Shown here: positions 52,531-61,240 of the stretch, one piece after another
How positions within the stretch are numbered: position 1 is the stretch's first letter
Layout of the letters: every line of letters starts with the position of its first letter
From: CANIGN01 sp964538275
GTDB taxonomy: Bacteria; Bdellovibrionota; UBA2428
Reading direction: 5' to 3'
DNA: 64,000 nucleotides
NCBI GenBank assembly: GCA_964538275.1
Contig: CAZIFW010000008.1
Location: forward strand, 6,293 to 70,292
Program-made: the position numbers and the translations under genes
Notes under the pieces: model-generated
Database searches by the model: none
Told to the model about the DNA's origin: nothing
The model's input: only the letters and a program-made list of their open reading frames with translations

Positions 52531-52691
52531 ATCCTCGTATCGGCTTTATTCCCAGAAAATTGACGGATGAACCTTAAGTTTTTTTGACTCTTTCATAGGG
52601 AAATCCACATCTGAATTACTCTGACGTCAAAAGTCTTTAGGCGAATGGAACTGCGCGCCTATGTCATTCTGAAGGCTCAGGGGGTAACAGT

Positions 52692-53300
52692 ATGAAAAAG
52701 ATTTTTTTAAGTCTTTTATTTTTTGTCACAGTGTCTGCACATGCAACAGGCACCAACGCCGTTCCACAATTTAAAGATGGCGATATTATTTTGCAAACCA
52801 GCACGTCTTCTCAGAGTGAAGCTATTCAGTTAGCAACGAACTCTAAGTGGTCGCACGTCGGCATCATCTTTTATCAAAACGGAACAGGGTATGTATATGA
52901 GGCGCGAGGCCCAGTGGGCTACAGAAAGCTTACAGACTTTATTAACAGCGGCTCCGGAAAAAAGTATTTGGTGCGCAGATACAAAACAGCTCTAACATCA
53001 ACTCAATTATCAAAGCTTAAGAGTGTAGGACAAACTTTTGCTAGCAAGCCTTATGATCTCTACTTTGGCTGGACAGATTCTCGCATTTATTGTTCAGAGC
53101 TTGTTTGGAAAATGTACAACCGCGCTATGGGAGTTTCCGTAGGAGAGCTTGAACAATTAGGTGATTTTGATTTGAGTCATCCAAAGGTTCAAAAAATTCT
53201 TCGTGAGCGCTATGGAGACAATATTCCTTACGAGGAAACTGTCATAAGTCCACACGCATTGGCAGTTTCGGGCAGTTTTGTAACCGTTTATCAGAACTAG
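52692..53300 (+). CDS. exported YiiX/YebB-like NlpC/P60-type cysteine hydrolase
   Basis: 202 aa with a signal peptide (FLSLLFFVTVSAHA). FKDGDIILQ, SKWSHVGIIFY (His) and RIYCSELVWKMYN (Cys nucleophile) give the permuted papain-fold order (His before Cys) of the YiiX group. Members hydrolyse lipids or peptides in the periplasm; the natural substrate is unclear. A good terminator follows. Confidence 0.83.
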   Translation: MKKIFLSLLFFVTVSAHATGTNAVPQFKDGDIILQTSTSSQSEAIQLATNSKWSHVGIIFYQNGTGYVYEARGPVGYRKLTDFINSGSGKKYLVRRYKTALTSTQLSKLKSVGQTFASKPYDLYFGWTDSRIYCSELVWKMYNRAMGVSVGELEQLGDFDLSHPKVQKILRERYGDNIPYEETVISPHALAVSGSFVTVYQN

Positions 53301-53328
53301 CCGTATTTTAAAGATTAATTCTTTAGAG

Positions 53329-53361
53329 AGGGATTCTGCGTTATTGCAGAGTCCCTTTTTT
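53329..53361 (+). terminator. Rho-independent terminator after the YiiX-like gene
   Basis: AGGGATTCTGC/GCAGAGTCCCT, an 11-bp stem with one G-T pair and loop GTTATT, then six T. Placed 28 bp after the stop. Confidence 0.9.
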
Positions 53362-53398
53362 ATTGCATTCGCTAAATGTGCGACTTAAATCGTTGCGT

Positions 53399-54109
53399 AT
53401 GAGGAATTTTTTAATAGGGGTAGTTCTTTTCTCTCAACTTTCAATTTACGGAGCACGTGCTGAAGAAACAGCTAAGCATCCGGTTCCCAAAGAACCTAAG
53501 TTTTTATCAAAAGACATCTATAAAGATTTAAAGTCTACACTTGGGCCTGCTCCTGCATTGAATAGCCCGCAGCAAAAAGAAGATGAAGTCGTTCTTAGAA
53601 ATTATCAGCAAGTACGCAGTGTAGAAGATTGCAAGCGTGCTCAGGCAGAAGTTTATGTAAGTTTAGAGAGTTTCTTCGGACCACAAACTAAAGTTCTTAC
53701 AAAAGAAGAGGTAGCTCAGTACTCTTCGTTTTTTGAGCAAGTAAGAAATGATGCAGATTATTTTATCCAACAGTTAAAAGTGGATTTTCCCCGCGAACGT
53801 CCCTTTCGTTATTTAACAGATTTAAACCCATGTGTGCCTCGAGAAATCACAGGAGCTTATCCCAGTGGCCACGCAGTACTTGCCAAACTTTATGCTCTTA
53901 TTTTGAGCGAATATTTTCCTGAACGTAAATTTCAACTCGAAGAACGTGCTTTGCAAATCGCACAAGCTAGAGTTCTTTCAGGCATGCACCATCCTACAGA
54001 TATCAATGCAGGCCGCAACGTAGCTGAGCATTTGTTTAAGTCATTGATGCGTTCTAAGGATTTTCAAGTAGCTATGGATCTTGCAAACGTAACTGGTTTG
54101 GCGCGATAG
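53399..54109 (+). CDS. exported PAP2 acid phosphatase, class A type
   Basis: 236 aa from the ATG at 53399, which gives a signal peptide (FLIGVVLFSQLSIYGARA); the frame is open to a TTG at 53363. The three PAP2 motifs appear in order: RERPFRY (K/R-x6-RP), YPSGHAVLA (PSGH), and ARVLSGMHHPTDI (R-x5-H-x3-D). It should dephosphorylate phosphomonoesters or lipid pyrophosphates in the periplasm. SugE follows 7 bp later. Confidence 0.87.
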   Translation: MRNFLIGVVLFSQLSIYGARAEETAKHPVPKEPKFLSKDIYKDLKSTLGPAPALNSPQQKEDEVVLRNYQQVRSVEDCKRAQAEVYVSLESFFGPQTKVLTKEEVAQYSSFFEQVRNDADYFIQQLKVDFPRERPFRYLTDLNPCVPREITGAYPSGHAVLAKLYALILSEYFPERKFQLEERALQIAQARVLSGMHHPTDINAGRNVAEHLFKSLMRSKDFQVAMDLANVTGLAR

Positions 54110-54116
54110 TAGCTTC

Positions 54117-54449
54117 ATGTCTAAAGCGTGGTTGTTGCTTGTTGTGGCGGGCCTGTTTGAAGTTTGCTGGGCCGTAGGTCTTAAGTATACGGAGGGATTT
54201 ACACGCTTGTGGCCCTCTGTTTTTACAATTGTTACATTGCTTGTAAGCATGCTCTTGTTGGCCAAAGCAACTCAAACTTTACCTATCGGAACGGCTTATG
54301 CAGTTTGGGTAGGAATAGGCTCTGTGGGCGCAGCCATTCTTGGAATTCTTCTATTTAAAGAACCTCTTACGCTGGCACGCGGCTTTTTTTTACTTTTACT
54401 TCTTGTTTCAATAATTGGACTTAAGCTCACTCACGTAGATAAAGTTTAG
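54117..54449 (+). CDS. sugE: SMR-family guanidinium exporter SugE/Gdx
   Basis: 110 aa with four TM helices. The conserved Glu15 (LFEVCWAVGLKYTEGFTRLW) is the proton/substrate site. WPSVFTIVTLLVSM and TAYAVWVGIGSVGAAILGI match the Gdx branch of small multidrug resistance proteins, which exports guanidinium. I see no guanidine riboswitch before it; the gap to the PAP2 gene is only 7 bp. Confidence 0.92.
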   Translation: MSKAWLLLVVAGLFEVCWAVGLKYTEGFTRLWPSVFTIVTLLVSMLLLAKATQTLPIGTAYAVWVGIGSVGAAILGILLFKEPLTLARGFFLLLLLVSIIGLKLTHVDKV

Positions 54450-54466
54450 AATAAGGGGTCAATTTC

Positions 54467-55201
54467 TTATTCGTTATTTTGCGGGGCAGTTAAATTTTGA
54501 TTTTCTCTAAAAGCATTGGCATCAAGTCTTAAGTAGAAATCTTTTTGAAGGTGATCTTCTAGTTTGTAAGTAAAGATTAAGGGAGTTGCTAAGAGTTCTG
54601 GGTTTAATGTGCCATGCATGACTGAATCAACAAGACCTGAAGCTGTAACGGCTGCACAAAGTATTGAAGTACCTTTACACCATAAACTCATAAGTATGCT
54701 TGAGGGCGTTTCTTGAAAATTGAGTTGTCTTAGAAAGTTTTGCATCTCAGAGGAGGTGGTTGTTTTAGCTAGCAATTCAACTTCGGTGAATTCTGGATTT
54801 TCGGCAACTTGGCTTTTAATACCGTCAAAGACGGCAGAGAGTATGTTGTTGAGTTGTGAGTTTAATTTTTTCGAGTTTTCGGGAGAGTCTTTAATCTTTA
54901 CACCCTTAGTCGTATGTAGATTTAAGACTTCTACTTGTAAGACACTCGGTTCTTCATCGAGAGTACGCAAGGTGCCAGTTACAACAATTCCCTCAGCGCT
55001 ACCACTAAACTCGCAAGGCAAAAATTTGCAGTTGGCTATGCTGCGATAAATATCAGCATAAGCCGTGTTTTTAGCTTTTCTCCAGCGTGAAGAGTTTTGA
55101 ATAACGGTAGCTAAATAACTATGACAAGAACCAAAGCTGGAATAAGCAAAGCTTCCAATCAAAAAATAAGAAAGAAGCAGTCTTCTTCCAAATAAAATCA
55201 T
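54467..55201 (-). CDS. exported protein of unknown function
   Basis: 244 aa with a signal peptide (LLLSYFLIGSFAYSSFG). Several Cys (SCHSYL, NCKFLPCEF, LWCKGTSILC) suggest disulfides. No domain is recognised. It is in the same direction as the topoisomerase VI genes and lies 18 bp after their end, but is not clearly part of that function. Confidence 0.7.
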   Translation of the reverse strand: MILFGRRLLLSYFLIGSFAYSSFGSCHSYLATVIQNSSRWRKAKNTAYADIYRSIANCKFLPCEFSGSAEGIVVTGTLRTLDEEPSVLQVEVLNLHTTKGVKIKDSPENSKKLNSQLNNILSAVFDGIKSQVAENPEFTEVELLAKTTTSSEMQNFLRQLNFQETPSSILMSLWCKGTSILCAAVTASGLVDSVMHGTLNPELLATPLIFTYKLEDHLQKDFYLRLDANAFRENQNLTAPQNNE

Positions 55202-55219
55202 TCTGAGTCTAAGTTTAGC

Positions 55220-56389
55220 TTATACGAAGTCTTTTTTCTTAATTTTTTCTAAGATGATCTTCTCAAAGGCTTGTGGATCTTTGGGGTTCACCATAAAGAA
55301 AGCCTGTTGCTCACAACGACGCTTTTCTTTAATAAGCCAATGCAAGATATCCGTAACCCCTTTGTTCTTTTTGTCTTTAAAGAACGGATCGTTACTAAGC
55401 GCATCTTGAGCTTTTTTAAGGGAACGACCTTCTACAGGATCTCTGGGATCAACGCTGTAGTTAGTAAGATCGTATTTTTTTACATCATCTGGCAACACAC
55501 CTAGGAATTTTACTTCTGGCGCTGAGAAGTCAGCATTGCGAATCAAACTCGCAGCAGAGCCTGCTTTGAGCGTGCGATAAATGTTTTGCAAAGTGTATGC
55601 GTCCAGATCTCCTAAGAAATAAATAGGAATCTTGAGCTGTTCTTGGATGGTTTTTGCCCATGATCGAACACCATTGGAAGGAACACCTTCTGCACCCATA
55701 ACGATTGCATTGTGACGTTTTGTGAATCCGTTGGTTACCAACGTGTTGGCCGTACCTTGAGATTCAACACAAAGACAAAAGTCGAGTTTGCCGCGTTTAG
55801 CTTTAAGGGTAAAAGCTTGGGGGCGGTTTTTAGGTTGAAAGGGTGTAGTTCCAAGTGAACCTAGATCTACTTGTGCTTTTGTTCCGTCTGTTAGGGTTTC
55901 GGTCACAATCAAGTTCTGGCAGTAAGTTTGTCCCCCACGATCGTTGGCAAAGCAGTTGATTTCTTCGCGGTAAATTTCTAAAAGTTCACAAATAAAATCA
56001 ATGACCGCATCACTTTCAGTTTGGTCATTAAAATCTAGAGGCTTAAGGCTTTTGTTTTGCTTACATTCACCTTTTGCAATGTAGTAAATTTCACGCTTAG
56101 TGTTTACAGAGCCACTTTCTAAGTTGCGCAAAAGAATTTCTAAAATAAACACTGCACGCGACATCTTGAGTACTGAAGAAACGTTGAGTTCTGTACGAAC
56201 CATCTTGTCGCCTGGAGTAAAGTATCCCACCTTGTGATCATAAATCGCATTGTCGAGAGAGCACTTAATAGCTTCGAGTACGGGACGATGAGCTTTTTCT
56301 AAGTCTTTAAGCATAACTCCGCAAAGTTCGCGCGCGAGTTTGGGGACTTCTTTATCGGGGTTCTTTATGTGATCTAGATGCTTACGCAT
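55220..56389 (-). CDS. top6A: DNA topoisomerase VI subunit A (Spo11-like)
   Basis: 389 aa, the DNA-cleaving subunit of type IIB topoisomerase. The winged-helix (CAP) domain has NTKREIYYIA with catalytic Tyr103. The Toprim domain has CVESQGTANTL (Glu209) and FLGDLDAYTLQNI (Asp261, Asp263) as Mg ligands. The start codon shares one base with the stop of subunit B (TAATG). Together they make transient double-strand breaks with ATP and relax or decatenate DNA. Topo VI is mainly archaeal and plant, so this is notable in a bacterium. Confidence 0.92.
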   Translation of the reverse strand: MRKHLDHIKNPDKEVPKLARELCGVMLKDLEKAHRPVLEAIKCSLDNAIYDHKVGYFTPGDKMVRTELNVSSVLKMSRAVFILEILLRNLESGSVNTKREIYYIAKGECKQNKSLKPLDFNDQTESDAVIDFICELLEIYREEINCFANDRGGQTYCQNLIVTETLTDGTKAQVDLGSLGTTPFQPKNRPQAFTLKAKRGKLDFCLCVESQGTANTLVTNGFTKRHNAIVMGAEGVPSNGVRSWAKTIQEQLKIPIYFLGDLDAYTLQNIYRTLKAGSAASLIRNADFSAPEVKFLGVLPDDVKKYDLTNYSVDPRDPVEGRSLKKAQDALSNDPFFKDKKNKGVTDILHWLIKEKRRCEQQAFFMVNPKDPQAFEKIILEKIKKKDFV

Positions 56390-58203
56390 TATGCTGATTC
56401 TCCTTCGAGGGCTAGGCTGGTTTGATTATCTACTTTTTTTTTTGACTTTTTTCCCTTGGATGTTTCTTTTGCTGCTTTTTTATCTTTGGGAGAGTCTGTT
56501 TCTTCAGCGGAGCTGTCACGGACATCGCTTTCGGGATTGGCTCGCGTGTCTTCGCTGTTATCGTCAGTGGCACTAACGCCACCTTTTTTAGTCATTTTTG
56601 AGTGGGCTTCTTCGGCTTGTTTTAAAGTTTCAAGCGCTGCGTTTGAATCGCGTCCCAAGAGTTTGATTAAACCCTCACGCGCTTTTTTAAGTTGGGCATC
56701 TGAAGCCTTAGTGATTCGGCCGAGACCTTCAATTAGAATTGGGCCGAATTGTTCAATGTGCTGAAGTTTTTTCTCATAGTCAGCTGCGTGAAGTTCTTTT
56801 TTGATGTGACGAGAGAGACGTTGTCCTGCTTGCATAATTGCAAGACGAAGTTCTTCTACCAATTCTTCGCTGGCATCAATGGTTTCTTTAGATGCGTTTT
56901 TGAATTTAATGAAGGGAGAAACTACGCTCACTGCAATGACATAAGGGCCTAATGGAATAGAATTCTTAGGTTGCTGTAGGCCATAGGCTTTCCAGTTAAC
57001 TGTTTCGATAGCTTTTACAATTGCACAAGCTGCTTTATCGAATTGTAAGGGAACACGGTTTGCAAAACGCAAGACTTGTGCGGTGTCGTCTTCGCCTAGA
57101 TTTGAATCTTTAAGTCGTGCAACAGCTACTTCAACAACTACGGGTTTAGCGTCGCAAATTTGAGGCTTGCGAGAAACGACGCTGAAAAAGTCGATTTCTC
57201 CCAAACGGTTTACACTCTTTGAAAGAGCTTCTTCGCCAATTCGAAGCACGCTCTTAGTGGAAGGTGCCATGAGCTCTACGTTTTGTAGAGCTTGATAAAT
57301 TAATTGTTGTTCTTCTTTCTTAAGTTCAGAAAGAGATTTGCTGAGCCACGCTTTTTTAAAGCCGTGTTTCGTCATGTCTGCAATCACTTGAGGGCTGATG
57401 CGAGAAAAGCCTTTGTCAAAAAAGTTTTGAAGCGAAGCTTTTCCAAAGAGATGCATATGGTTGATGAACTCGCCCAGTTTCATGGTGTGAGGGTGTGGAG
57501 AAATAGACTCTGGAATATCTACACCTTCTTCAGTTACGCGTTCAAAAGAGACAGCGTCATCTTTGTTGATCTTATATGTGAGTTTAAGATGCGGGTTTAC
57601 AAGGCTAGTACCGCGAAGATAAGTGAGAATTCCACCTTCACCTTGCATTTGCATGCGGCCATCAAATAAAAACTCTACGCTTGTCCCATGGGGGCGATCC
57701 CAAGTGATACTTTTTTTGTCTCTCAAAAGTCCTTGGTTTTTCTTAATATCTACTTCGATAACAGCTCGAATAGCTTGAGGCATTTTCTTGGTTTTAGAGA
57801 TAACAGTAACGCCCTTTGCAGAAGTGAGCTGGGCCCACGTGGTAGCGGCACTGATACCAATACCTTGTTGTCCTCGGGAACAGCGTCCACGGCCGAACTT
57901 AGAGGAAGCGAGGTATTCCCCGTACACTTTGGACAAATCATCGCCCGGAATGCCTGGACCGTTGTCTGTTACAAGGACGCGAATTTGGTCCATGTTCTTT
58001 TGAGTGCCGTTTCCAACTCTTTCGATCTCAACGTAGATTTCCGGAAGGATTTCAGCGTCTTCGCACGCATCGAGGGAGTTATCTACTGCTTCTTTTAATG
58101 TGGTGAGGACCGCTTTTGTGCCTGAACTGAAACCTACTTGTTGCAGATTCTTCGAAAAATATTCTGCGGTCGAACTACTTGTAATCTTTGAAGAACTCAT
58201 CAC
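56389..58203 (-). CDS. top6B: DNA topoisomerase VI subunit B
   Basis: 604 aa. The GHKL ATPase domain has TLKEAVDNSLDA (35-46), VTDNGPGIPG (78-87) and CSRGQQGIGISAATTWAQL (108-126). A middle region has the transducer-like VVEVAVARLKDSNLG and FANRVPLQFDKAAC. The C-terminal 80 residues are a low-complexity acidic and Lys-rich tail (SKGKKSKKKVDNQ), beyond the usual fold. It drives strand passage by ATP-dependent dimerisation. It is followed by top6A with a 1-bp overlap; the queE gene lies divergent. Confidence 0.92.
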   Translation of the reverse strand: MMSSSKITSSSTAEYFSKNLQQVGFSSGTKAVLTTLKEAVDNSLDACEDAEILPEIYVEIERVGNGTQKNMDQIRVLVTDNGPGIPGDDLSKVYGEYLASSKFGRGRCSRGQQGIGISAATTWAQLTSAKGVTVISKTKKMPQAIRAVIEVDIKKNQGLLRDKKSITWDRPHGTSVEFLFDGRMQMQGEGGILTYLRGTSLVNPHLKLTYKINKDDAVSFERVTEEGVDIPESISPHPHTMKLGEFINHMHLFGKASLQNFFDKGFSRISPQVIADMTKHGFKKAWLSKSLSELKKEEQQLIYQALQNVELMAPSTKSVLRIGEEALSKSVNRLGEIDFFSVVSRKPQICDAKPVVVEVAVARLKDSNLGEDDTAQVLRFANRVPLQFDKAACAIVKAIETVNWKAYGLQQPKNSIPLGPYVIAVSVVSPFIKFKNASKETIDASEELVEELRLAIMQAGQRLSRHIKKELHAADYEKKLQHIEQFGPILIEGLGRITKASDAQLKKAREGLIKLLGRDSNAALETLKQAEEAHSKMTKKGGVSATDDNSEDTRANPESDVRDSSAEETDSPKDKKAAKETSKGKKSKKKVDNQTSLALEGESA

Positions 58204-58344
58204 TGCCTAGGATACATTTTCCTTTGACAATGAACAGCGAAAAATCGTAAATATGTGCCTAACTCTTTGTGTCACGCGCAAATGTTCAAAAACTAAGAAG
58301 GGAGCCTTTTTCTGATTACGGGCCAGTCGCCTCAAGTAGGCACT

Positions 58345-59001
58345 GATGGGACGGAGCTTAGCTTATCCATCAACGAAATTTTTTATAGCATTCAAGGAGA
58401 GTCTTCTTTTGCAGGAAGGCCCTGTACTTTCATACGTTTAAAGGGATGCCCTTTGCGTTGTCGTTGGTGTGATTCGGAGTATGCTTTTTTTGAAGGCCAA
58501 AGCAAAAGTTTTTCAGAAATCTTGGCTCAAGTGCGCGATTATTCCTGCCAGCTTGTAGAAGTTACAGGTGGCGAGCCTTTGGCTCAAAAAAATTGTATTC
58601 CATTTCTTGAAACACTTTGTGAGGCTGGATTTGAAGTGATGCTAGAAACCAGCGGAGCTTTTGATGTGTCTCAGGTTCCTAAAAAAGTAAAAATCATTAT
58701 GGATCTCAAGGCTCCTGGCAGCACTGAAGAGGCGCGCAATCGCTGGGAAAATATTCAGCATCTCAAGCCTCACGTAGACGAGATTAAAATTGTTGTAGGC
58801 GATGATAAGGACTTTGAGTTTGCCGTCAAAGCCTGCTCGGAACACAAGCTCTTTGAAAAATTTACAGTTCTTCTTTCTGCGGTTGATGGCGAGTTAGCTC
58901 ACTCTAAATTAGCAGACTGGATATTGGGCAGTCGTTTACCCTTCCGTTTTCAACATCAGGTTCACAAATTGATTTGGCCCAATAAAGAGAGGGCTTTCTA
59001 A
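58345..59001 (+). CDS. queE: 7-carboxy-7-deazaguanine synthase (radical SAM)
   Basis: About 218 aa from the ATG at 58345. KGCPLRCRWCDSEY carries the C-x3-C-x2-C cluster motif, and SIQGESSFAGRPCTFIR is a QueE signature. EVTGGEPLAQKNCIPFLE is the GGEP SAM-binding motif. The N-terminus is odd: in this frame it reads STKFFYSIQGE. The other frame (from about 58311, CTG or ATT start, with GGGAG 7 bp upstream) reads LSINEIF just before a T7 run (58378-58384). One T fewer would give SINEIFYSIQGE, the family sequence. So the ATG product may be a frameshift artefact of a longer N-terminus. It makes CDG from CPH4. Confidence 0.85.
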   Translation, partial: DGTELSLSINEIFYSIQGESSFAGRPCTFIRLKGCPLRCRWCDSEYAFFEGQSKSFSEILAQVRDYSCQLVEVTGGEPLAQKNCIPFLETLCEAGFEVMLETSGAFDVSQVPKKVKIIMDLKAPGSTEEARNRWENIQHLKPHVDEIKIVVGDDKDFEFAVKACSEHKLFEKFTVLLSAVDGELAHSKLADWILGSRLPFRFQHQVHKLIWPNKERAF

Positions 59002-59002
59002 A

Positions 59003-59365
59003 ATGTTAGAGCTTTCTATTCAAAGTCACTTAGAAGTTGCGCATTTTATGCCCGACTTTCCGGAAGGACATCCGAACAGACGTCTTCACGGCCATAGCTA
59101 TTTTATTACCGTTACTTTAAGAAGCGAAGAAAACGTTGATGTTATTGAAGACTACGACGTGCTTAAAGACAAACTTGCAGAAGTCCTAAAAAAATTCGAT
59201 CACACATCTTCTAATGAATGGAAGATGCCAAGTCCCAAACCCACCATGGAAAACATGTGTGTCTTTTTATGGGGTGAGTTAAAAGTTGCTCTTCCTAAAT
59301 TACACCGTATTACTTTAGAGCGTCCTACTTTGAAAATGGTGGTTTCCTACGAGGGCAAGAAGTGA
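59003..59365 (+). CDS. queD: QueD-like 6-carboxy-tetrahydropterin synthase lacking the catalytic Cys
   Basis: 120 aa. The zinc His triad is present: His14 (EVAHFMP), His29 and His31 (RRLHGHSY). FDHTSSNEW and ITLERPT supply the Asp-His and Glu. The catalytic Cys of E. coli QueD (EGHKCGRLHGHS) is replaced: here EGHPNRRLHGHS, with Asn25. The operon position (queE-queD-queC-queF) makes a queuosine role likely, but the chemistry may differ. It starts 2 bp after queE. Confidence 0.88.
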   Translation: MLELSIQSHLEVAHFMPDFPEGHPNRRLHGHSYFITVTLRSEENVDVIEDYDVLKDKLAEVLKKFDHTSSNEWKMPSPKPTMENMCVFLWGELKVALPKLHRITLERPTLKMVVSYEGKK

Positions 59366-60027
59366 AGTCTTCTCGTGCCTTAGTTGTTTTTTCGGGCGGA
59401 CAGGATTCCACGACCTGCTTATTGTGGGCTCTAAAGAATTTCAAAGAAGTTGAAACCGTAAACTTCTATTACGGCCAACGTCACACGATTGAACGCGAAT
59501 GCGCACAGAAAATTGCTGCAAAATTAAGTGTGCCTTATCACGAGGTGGATTTAACTTTCTTGCAAACGCTTTCTACGAACTCACTTACCAGTGAAACAGA
59601 AATTTCGTTAACCGGTGGATACAAGGACATGCCTTCGACATTTGTAGTCGGTAGAAATGCTTTGTTTCTAACAGTGGCAGTATCATTTGGGTTACCTAGA
59701 GGCTTTAGCGATTTTGTTTTTGGAGCCTGCCAAGTTGACTTTAGTGGCTACCCCGATTGTCGCGAAGAATTTATTCGCGCTCAGGAAAAGACTTTGGCAC
59801 TTGCAACGGACAGCGAAGTTAAAATTCACACGCCCCTCATGAACTTATCCAAGGCAGACACCTTTGCTTTGGCTAAAGAGCTGGGTGGATTAGAACTTGT
59901 ATTAGAAGACTCACACACTTGTTATAAGGGAGACCGATCAACTCGCCACGCTTGGGGGTATGGTTGTGGCACTTGTCCTGCATGCGTGTTGAGAGAAAAA
60001 GGATTTTTAGAATATGGCAATCGCTGA
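59362..60027 (+). CDS. queC: 7-cyano-7-deazaguanine synthase
   Basis: 221 aa with a GTG start overlapping the queD stop (GTGA). The ATP PP-loop is VVFSGGQDSTTCLLWALK. The zinc site near the C-terminus has HTCYKGDRSTRHAWG followed by YGCGTCPACVLREKGF. QueC turns CDG into preQ0 with ATP and ammonia. Motifs and length are normal. Confidence 0.95.
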   Translation: MKSSRALVVFSGGQDSTTCLLWALKNFKEVETVNFYYGQRHTIERECAQKIAAKLSVPYHEVDLTFLQTLSTNSLTSETEISLTGGYKDMPSTFVVGRNALFLTVAVSFGLPRGFSDFVFGACQVDFSGYPDCREEFIRAQEKTLALATDSEVKIHTPLMNLSKADTFALAKELGGLELVLEDSHTCYKGDRSTRHAWGYGCGTCPACVLREKGFLEYGNR

Positions 60028-60403
60028 AGGTAGAAAACTTCCATTTGTAGGACCAGAACACGTAGATACGAAAGTCTTAGAAAACTTTCCGTACGAGGGG
60101 CCGAAGCAAAACATTGTTTACACTACGAAAGAATTTTCGGCAGTTTGTCCTTTTTCAGGATTACCGGATATTTCATTTGTTGAAGTGGAATATGTACCCA
60201 ATAAATATTGTGTAGAGCTTAAGTCCTTAAAATATTATTTTATGAGTTATCGCAATGTGGGGATTTACCAGGAAGCAGTGACTGCAAAGCTTTATCAAGA
60301 TCTGCACAAGGTTCTAGAGCCCAATTTCCTACGCATTAAGACCATTTATAATACTCGCGGTGGAATTGATGCCGTTTGTGAAGTGAGATCAGACAAGCAG
60401 TAG
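60014..60403 (+). CDS. queF: NADPH-dependent preQ0 reductase QueF (type I)
   Basis: 129 aa, the short form. KEFSAVCPFSGLPDISF has catalytic Cys45 and Asp52, and VELKSLKYYFMSYRNVG is the QueF motif for NADPH. It reduces preQ0 to preQ1, the base inserted by Tgt. The ATG lies 14 bp inside queC. A strong terminator ends the operon. Confidence 0.95.
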   Translation: MAIAEGRKLPFVGPEHVDTKVLENFPYEGPKQNIVYTTKEFSAVCPFSGLPDISFVEVEYVPNKYCVELKSLKYYFMSYRNVGIYQEAVTAKLYQDLHKVLEPNFLRIKTIYNTRGGIDAVCEVRSDKQ

Positions 60404-60418
60404 TTAAATTTAAATAGA

Positions 60419-60468
60419 AAAACAAAGAGGCAGCCAGACTCTGAGTCTGGCTGCCTCTTTGTTTTTTT
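60419..60468 (+). terminator. Rho-independent terminator after queF
   Basis: A 20-bp perfect stem (AACAAAGAGGCAGCCAGACT and its complement) with loop CTG, flanked by A on the left and T on the right. It could terminate queF and the convergent lipoprotein gene in both directions. Confidence 0.93.
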
Positions 60469-60485
60469 AAAACTGTACGTTTGAA

Positions 60486-61103
60486 CTAAAGCTTATTGCT
60501 GGGGCTGATTACGGCCTCAGGTGAAGTTACTTCAGTTTCTTCTTCAACGGGGGTGTTAGCTGTGATGAAAGCATTGATCTCTTCAATCTTTCTGTTCAAG
60601 AAAGCTTCTGAACAGTCAAAAGTATCAGAACGACCTTTAGTCATAAGACTTTCAGATCCGCCTTCTACTTTTTTAGAATCTTCTACTTTCCACTGGTTGA
60701 TGTGGGCAGTAACTCGGTTCATGTTATCAACACATTTTTTAGCTTCTTCAAGGCTGTTAAGACAAAGAATTTCTTCTTTAACGGTCTTATCAGATTTTAA
60801 AATTTTAACACTTAAAGGATCTTTGCTTACTTCAAAGAAAATGTTCCAATCTTTTTCTGTATAAAAGCTAATAACGCTTTCGCCTTGACCCATCCAGTAA
60901 AGGTTGAACTCAGCGTCGGGTCCATTTCTTTCAAGGGTACCTTTTGCGTCCAACTCTTGTGTGTCCAATTGTGAACAGCTTTCGCTGATGCCAAATGCAT
61001 CTAACCCGCTGTCAGTTTTTTTATCGTCGTTCTTGCCGCAAGAGCTAAGAACTGTGATTGCAGCAAAGAAAGCTGCTGATCCAAATTTGTTTAATCTTTT
61101 CAT
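60486..61103 (-). CDS. lipoprotein of unknown function
   Basis: 205 aa with a lipobox (AAITVLSSC, Cys22) and a Lys/Asp linker (GKNDDKKTDSG). The mature domain has paired Cys (ESCSQLD, EILCLNS, KKCVDN, TFDCSEA) that could form disulfides. No family is recognised. A possible sigma-54-type promoter lies upstream. Confidence 0.75.
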   Translation of the reverse strand: MKRLNKFGSAAFFAAITVLSSCGKNDDKKTDSGLDAFGISESCSQLDTQELDAKGTLERNGPDAEFNLYWMGQGESVISFYTEKDWNIFFEVSKDPLSVKILKSDKTVKEEILCLNSLEEAKKCVDNMNRVTAHINQWKVEDSKKVEGGSESLMTKGRSDTFDCSEAFLNRKIEEINAFITANTPVEEETEVTSPEAVISPSNKL

Positions 61104-61141
61104 TTAATAGAACTCCTTATTTTTAAAAATCTGCATTGTAT

Positions 61142-61159
61142 ATGCAAGGGGTGTACCGA
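61142..61159 (-). promoter_or_regulatory. possible sigma-54 promoter of the 61103 lipoprotein gene
   Basis: On the minus strand TCGGTACACCCCTTGCAT: GG and GC are 10 nt apart and the -12 element TTGCA is perfect. The -24 element (CGGTAC) has two mismatches to TGGCAC. The distance to the ATG is about 40 bp. Weaker than the other three. Confidence 0.35.
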
Positions 61160-61240
61160 GCGTCTAAACTTCTTTAATCAGACGGTGAGCCTATAAGTGC
61201 CTAGTTTTTGGACAGAAGTGTCTGACAATTTTGAGCTATC

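Noticed and set aside
54110..54116. Guanidine riboswitch before sugE
   Set aside because: Only 7 bp separate the genes and no ykkC-like motif is visible.
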